The notes under the pieces: generated by a model
Databases searched by the model: none
Told to the model about the DNA's origin: nothing
The model's input: the letters and a program-made list of their open reading frames with translations, nothing else
NCBI GenBank assembly: GCA_015501585.1
Contig: JADNRY010000091.1
Span: forward strand, 152,746-216,745
From: Rhodocollybia butyracea
Lineage: Eukaryota; Basidiomycota; Agaricomycetes; Agaricales; Omphalotaceae
Reading direction: 5' to 3'
Length of the DNA stretch: 64,000 bases
In this document: one piece after another, positions 60,262 to 64,000 of the stretch
How positions within the stretch are numbered: position 1 is the first letter of the stretch
Layout: every line of letters begins with the position of its first letter
Translations under genes and position numbers: made by a program

Positions 60262-61978
60262 TGTTATTTGTGGGGGAAGGGTGTGGGTCAGGCAAGTAAA
60301 CTTGCAACCGGGCTATTTATTACTTGTATGAAGATGGTTCTCACACCCAGACATATCATATCCATCTGATCAGCTTTGTTATGTACAGATCTCAATGATC
60401 ATGGTCTATTGTTCATCATTTTGTCTTAAAGCCTTATGAGTGCAGACATTCTCAGGAAAGTGAAGTTCCCAAGTGATGGCCATTGATCCTCGGCCCAGAA
60501 AATCAACGGCGTTCCCCATATCATTCATTCCTCCCAGGAAGTCAGGGGGATTGTTAAGATGGCGGAGGAACAGATTGTACAATCAAAAAAGCTGCTTTGG
60601 CGGCGGGAGAACATGAGGCAATGAGCCTTATCCTAGTGCGAAAGGCCTGATATTTAGCGCTCAGCTTATTCAGCGTTGAAACAACTCGACGCTGAATAAG
60701 CTGAGCGCCTATCCCTTAGAGGATATGATGCTTATGTGTGACAGGTACGGACTCTGGACTGGTCATTGGAGGACAACGAGACCACAAGCAGCAGCAGCCT
60801 TGGTGGTATTGACAAAACTTTGGGCTTTCTAAATTCTCTCTGTCATAGTGGATTCAGAAGTCGGCATCAACATCTTGCGCGAAGCTTTACAGAGCGCCCA
60901 CCAATTTGTCGAGGCTGCCGCAAGCTGTGCTTGCTGTGCTGTGTGCTCATTGTTGTGTTCATTGTTGTGCTGTTGGCGCTCCAAATTTGGCCCACATGCA
61001 GCTAACTTACATGCCTACATGTATCCACGTTTCTTTTTTCTTTTGATTCCGGATTCCGGATTCATTGAGCAGGCGTCTAATGTACTTTTTTGAATGAAGG
61101 GACTTCAGATCAGCCTCAGGTTTTTGTCTAACAGGGATCATGTAGTACTATATAAGAATGCTGTGACTTCTTATGTCCTCACGCGTTATATCTCCAGCTT
61201 CTCATCCAGCTTCTCGGCCTCGGAACTCAAGAGATTGTTCAAGAGATTGTCCAAGTCTTTACCAGGTCTGCGCCCCCATCATTCGGAATCCCCTCCATCT
61301 CTCATACCACCGTCTTCTTGGTACTCGGATTTGTACAGCTATCGGAGTCCGCTGAAGAAACTACCCTTGTTCAGTTGCCTCTCATGCCCAACATCGCGTC
61401 GGCTCCGATGTGTACTACATTGTAGTTGAATTGGGCGTTGGTGATTCTCACAACTCAATACAGTCTAGCTACACTCCTTGAGTTTTGCTTTGCTCAGTGT
61501 AGAAGAGTTTGTGGGTTTGGATTAGAGTCACGGTATGCGCCTACAGCATTGTTAGAGGAACAATGGATTAAGTATACGGCGATGTGTACGGTAAGCATAC
61601 ATAATACAATGTTTTTCAGCTGAGAGAAATGTCTATTGTGACTGTTGGCTTCAATGCCGAAAAAGTCAAAGTGAGAAGGGGAAATAGCAACCTCTGTATA
61701 TGGCTGAGAACGAGACAGGTGAGCACTGTGTGTCATCACATGACTTGTAAGTCACGCGTCCGGCGCTTGTTGATTGATCGGCTTTGTGCTTGACCACCAT
61801 GATCCTTCCCGCAGAGTTGGTTAGACTTCCTTCTGTACTTTGTACGCCGCGTATAGCAATGGCTATATTCGGTTCTGCTTCCCTCTTTCCCTCTTGATTC
61901 TTGTATCCTTCCTTTGTTTTGCCTATGCTTTAAAAAACTTGATGTTGCCAATGCCTCTTTGTCTCCTGCAGCCTTGAG
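60262..61978. other. Intergenic, no supported gene
   Basis: A frame at 60766-61005 codes for a Cys-rich 79-residue peptide with a membrane-like end (CLLCCVLIVVFIVVLLALQI), but it has no homologue here and no clear promoter, so it is not called. 61094-61620 has short Ser-rich frames without motifs. Confidence 0.4.
60657..60708. repeat. Near-perfect hairpin
   Basis: GCGCTCAGCTTATTCAGCGT (60657-60676) faces its exact complement at 60689-60708, with one extra mismatched pair and an ~8-base loop. A structure this strong outside any gene might be a transposon tip pair or an expression terminator. Confidence 0.9.
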
Positions 61979-63640
61979 GTGAGTTTTGTGATATTGGTCA
62001 TAGTTCTGTCATTTCTAACGTGTTTTCCTCAAGGTAGGGCGGTATATAATCATCGAGACACTCGTTCTGTGTACCTCTACTGTCCGGATGCTAGTCCCAA
62101 TTTCTCCTTGTCCTTGTACTTGCCTTCTTGGGGTGAGTTTTGTAATTTTGGCCATAACTTCATCAATTCTGACCCGTTTTCCTTGAGGTAAGGTGGTATC
62201 TGGTCACCCATAGTGTCGTTCTAAGCACCCCCACTGTCCGGATGCTAGTCCCAAATTTTGTCACAGCCTCTTTGGTGCCTGCAGCCTTTGGGTGAGTTTT
62301 GTCATTTTGCCCATAACTTCATTAATTCTAATTCGTTTTCCTTGAGGTAAGGTGGTATCTGGTCACCCATAGTGTCGTTCTAAGCACCCTCATTGCCTGG
62401 AAGCTGCCCTGAAATTTTATCATGGCCTCTTCGTCACCTGCAGCCTTTGGGTAAGTTTTGTCATTTTGCCCATAACTTCATTGTTTCTAACCCATTTTGC
62501 TTCGGGTAAGGTGATACCTGGTCCTCGAAACACTTGTTCCCCGGCGCCTCATTGTCCGGAAGCTGCCGCAAAATTTTTATCACCACCTACTCGTCAGCTG
62601 TTGCCTTGGAGTGAGTTTTGTAATTTTGCCCATAGTTCCGTCAATTCTAACGCGTTTTCCTTGAGGTAGGGTAATACCTGGTCCTCGAAACACTCATTCC
62701 GTGGCGCCCCAATGTCCGGAAGCTGCCACAAAATTTTTATCACCACCTACTCGTCAGCTGTAGCCTTAAGAGTGAGTTTTGTAATTTTGCCCACAACTTC
62801 ATCAATTCTAACCCGTTTTCCTTGAGGTAAGGTGGTATCTGGTCACCCATAGTGTCGCTCCAAGCACCCCCATTGCCTGGAAGCTCCTTCAAAATTTTAT
62901 CATGGCCTCTTCATCACCTGCACCCTTTGGGTAAGTTTTGTCATTTTGCTCATAACTTCATTGTTCCTAACCCATTTTGCTTCGGGTAAGGTGATACCTG
63001 GTCATCGAAACACTCGTTCTCCAGCGCCCCATTGTCCGGAAGCTGCCGCAAAATTTTTGTCACACCTACTCGTCAGCTGTAGCCTTAAGAGTGAGTTTTG
63101 TAATTTTGCCCACAACTTCATCAATTCTAACCCGTTTTCCTTGAGGTAAGGTGGTATCTGGTCACCCATAGTGTCGCTCCAAGCACCCCCATTGCCTGGA
63201 AGCTCCTTCAAAATTTTATCATGGCCTCTTCGTCACCTGCACCCTTTGGGTAAGTTTTGTCATTTTGCTCATAACTTCATTGTTCCTAACCCATTTTGCT
63301 TCGGGTAAGGTGATACCTGGTTATCGAAACACTCGTTCTCCAGCGCCCCACTGTCCGGAAGCTGCCGCAAAATTTTTGTCACACCTACTCGTCAGCTGTA
63401 GCCTTAGATTTGGGGTGAGATTTACAATTTTGCCCGTAACTTCATCAATTTTAATCCGTTTTCCTTGAGGTGAGGTAGTTTATGACTATTGGGACACCTC
63501 TTTTGTGCACCCCCACTGTCTGGATGCTGCGCCTCATTTTTTTCCCCTACCTCATTGTCACCTGGGTGAGTTATACAATTCTGAGCTTAACTCCTTCAAA
63601 TTTGACATGTTTTCCTTGAGGTAATGTACTATGTGGTCAT
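61979..63640 (+). repeat. ~160-bp minisatellite with 319-bp higher-order repeat
   Basis: About ten to eleven units begin with GTGAGTTTTG or GTAAGTTTTG at ~61979, 62133, 62292, 62451, 62611, 62772, 62931, 63091, 63250, 63414 and 63566. Spacing is 152-164 bp, mostly 159-160. From 62772, units alternate in two types (GGTGGTATCTGGTCACCC versus GGTGATACCTGGTCATCG), so 62772-63090 and 63091-63409 form nearly identical 319-bp dimers. Edge units are more diverged. Each unit also has intron-like signals (see findings). Confidence 0.85.
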
Positions 63641-63789
63641 CAAATTGCTCGTTCCATGTGCCTGCACTGTGCGGATCCTGATCCTTAGAAGTTTTTTTGA
63701 GTGACTGGAATTCATCTGGTAAAACTGGTCCCATAAATATGGCAGGAGCTTTATACAGCTTTTAGCATGAGAAATACAAGGCAATGAAA

Positions 63790-63993
63790 TTATGATACTA
63801 ATACAATACGGTACAGTCCTCCTGTTGGGGCTGCTGGCCAATTGTAGTCCAAATCCTCTGTCTGAAAAGTTCCTATCCAATTCTCTAGAGTTTGCCTTGG
63901 CACTGACTCAGGCCAAAGCGCCATAAAATCAGGTTCACCTGCGAAGTCCTTTTCAATGGCCACCCGGATCGCTTTGGCTGTAAACACATGCAT
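63790..63993 (-). CDS. Partial gene at window edge, unrecognised
   Basis: The minus-strand frame codes for MHVFTAKAIRVAIEKDFAGE then WPESVPRQTLENWIGTFQ and ends in DYNWPAAPTGGLYR, followed by what may be a donor site. Amino-acid composition and frame length suggest a real exon. The 5' part is beyond the window. No family recognised. Confidence 0.4.
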   Translation of the reverse strand: MHVFTAKAIRVAIEKDFAGEPDFMALWPESVPRQTLENWIGTFQTEDLDYNWPAAPTGGLYRIVLVS

Positions 63994-64000
63994 CCTCGCC

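Overview
The window reads as nuclear DNA of a filamentous basidiomycete of the Agaricomycetes; a Ceratobasidium/Rhizoctonia-like source is my guess and is not proven. Reasons: genes are split by many 30-70 bp GT-AG introns, there are fast-evolving F-box families, a basidiomycete-type seven-helix membrane protein (DUF6533-like), a TET/JBP-like oxygenase and a HECT-like gene of the kinds expanded in mushrooms, and TTAGGG-type repeats. Gene decay and transposon insertions dominate, so this is an accessory, duplication-rich region.

Layout. 1-1188: non-autonomous terminal-inverted-repeat element. 1.3-22 kb: a duplicated module made of a decayed Cys-rich single-pass membrane protein (1318-2045 and 15656-16560), an F-box gene (2247-3956 intact; 16966-18636 with one nonsense codon) and a Cyanovirin-N homology (CVNH) lectin-like gene (8235-9296 and 20284-21342 intact; 11500-14127 decayed and fused to a four-repeat annexin). 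A small five-exon gene with a possible beta-trefoil product lies at 6594-7402.

22-38.7 kb: a second F-box family in a duplicated block (23539-25272 intact; fragments at 26942-27298 and 33170-34010; a one-base-frameshifted copy at 35359-37106), followed in both copies by a His/Asn-rich protein gene (37528-38646 intact; 27303-27840 truncated). A decayed DUF6533-like membrane protein gene sits between the copies (28489-30431).

39.4-48.3 kb: a PX-like protein with a C-terminal membrane anchor (39417-41393); a 2192-bp hAT-type element with a perfect 8-bp target duplication (41612-43803) that carries interstitial telomere-like repeats; and a seven-helix membrane protein gene (43830-47502) split inside an exon by a 2451-bp inverted-repeat element with a 6-bp target duplication.

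51.5-60.3 kb: a HECT-like ubiquitin-ligase-type gene with a ubiquitin-interacting motif and a perfect 166-bp internal tandem duplication (51485-55182), an unrecognised gene (55439-56881) and, on the other strand, a decayed TET/JBP-like dioxygenase gene (57035-60261) whose largest intron holds a 348-bp fold-back element. 61.98-63.64 kb: a ~160-bp minisatellite with a 319-bp higher-order repeat. The window ends inside another gene.

Exon models were made by hand from splice signals and reading-frame continuity, guided by comparison of paralogues inside the window. Family names come from motif recognition, not from a search.
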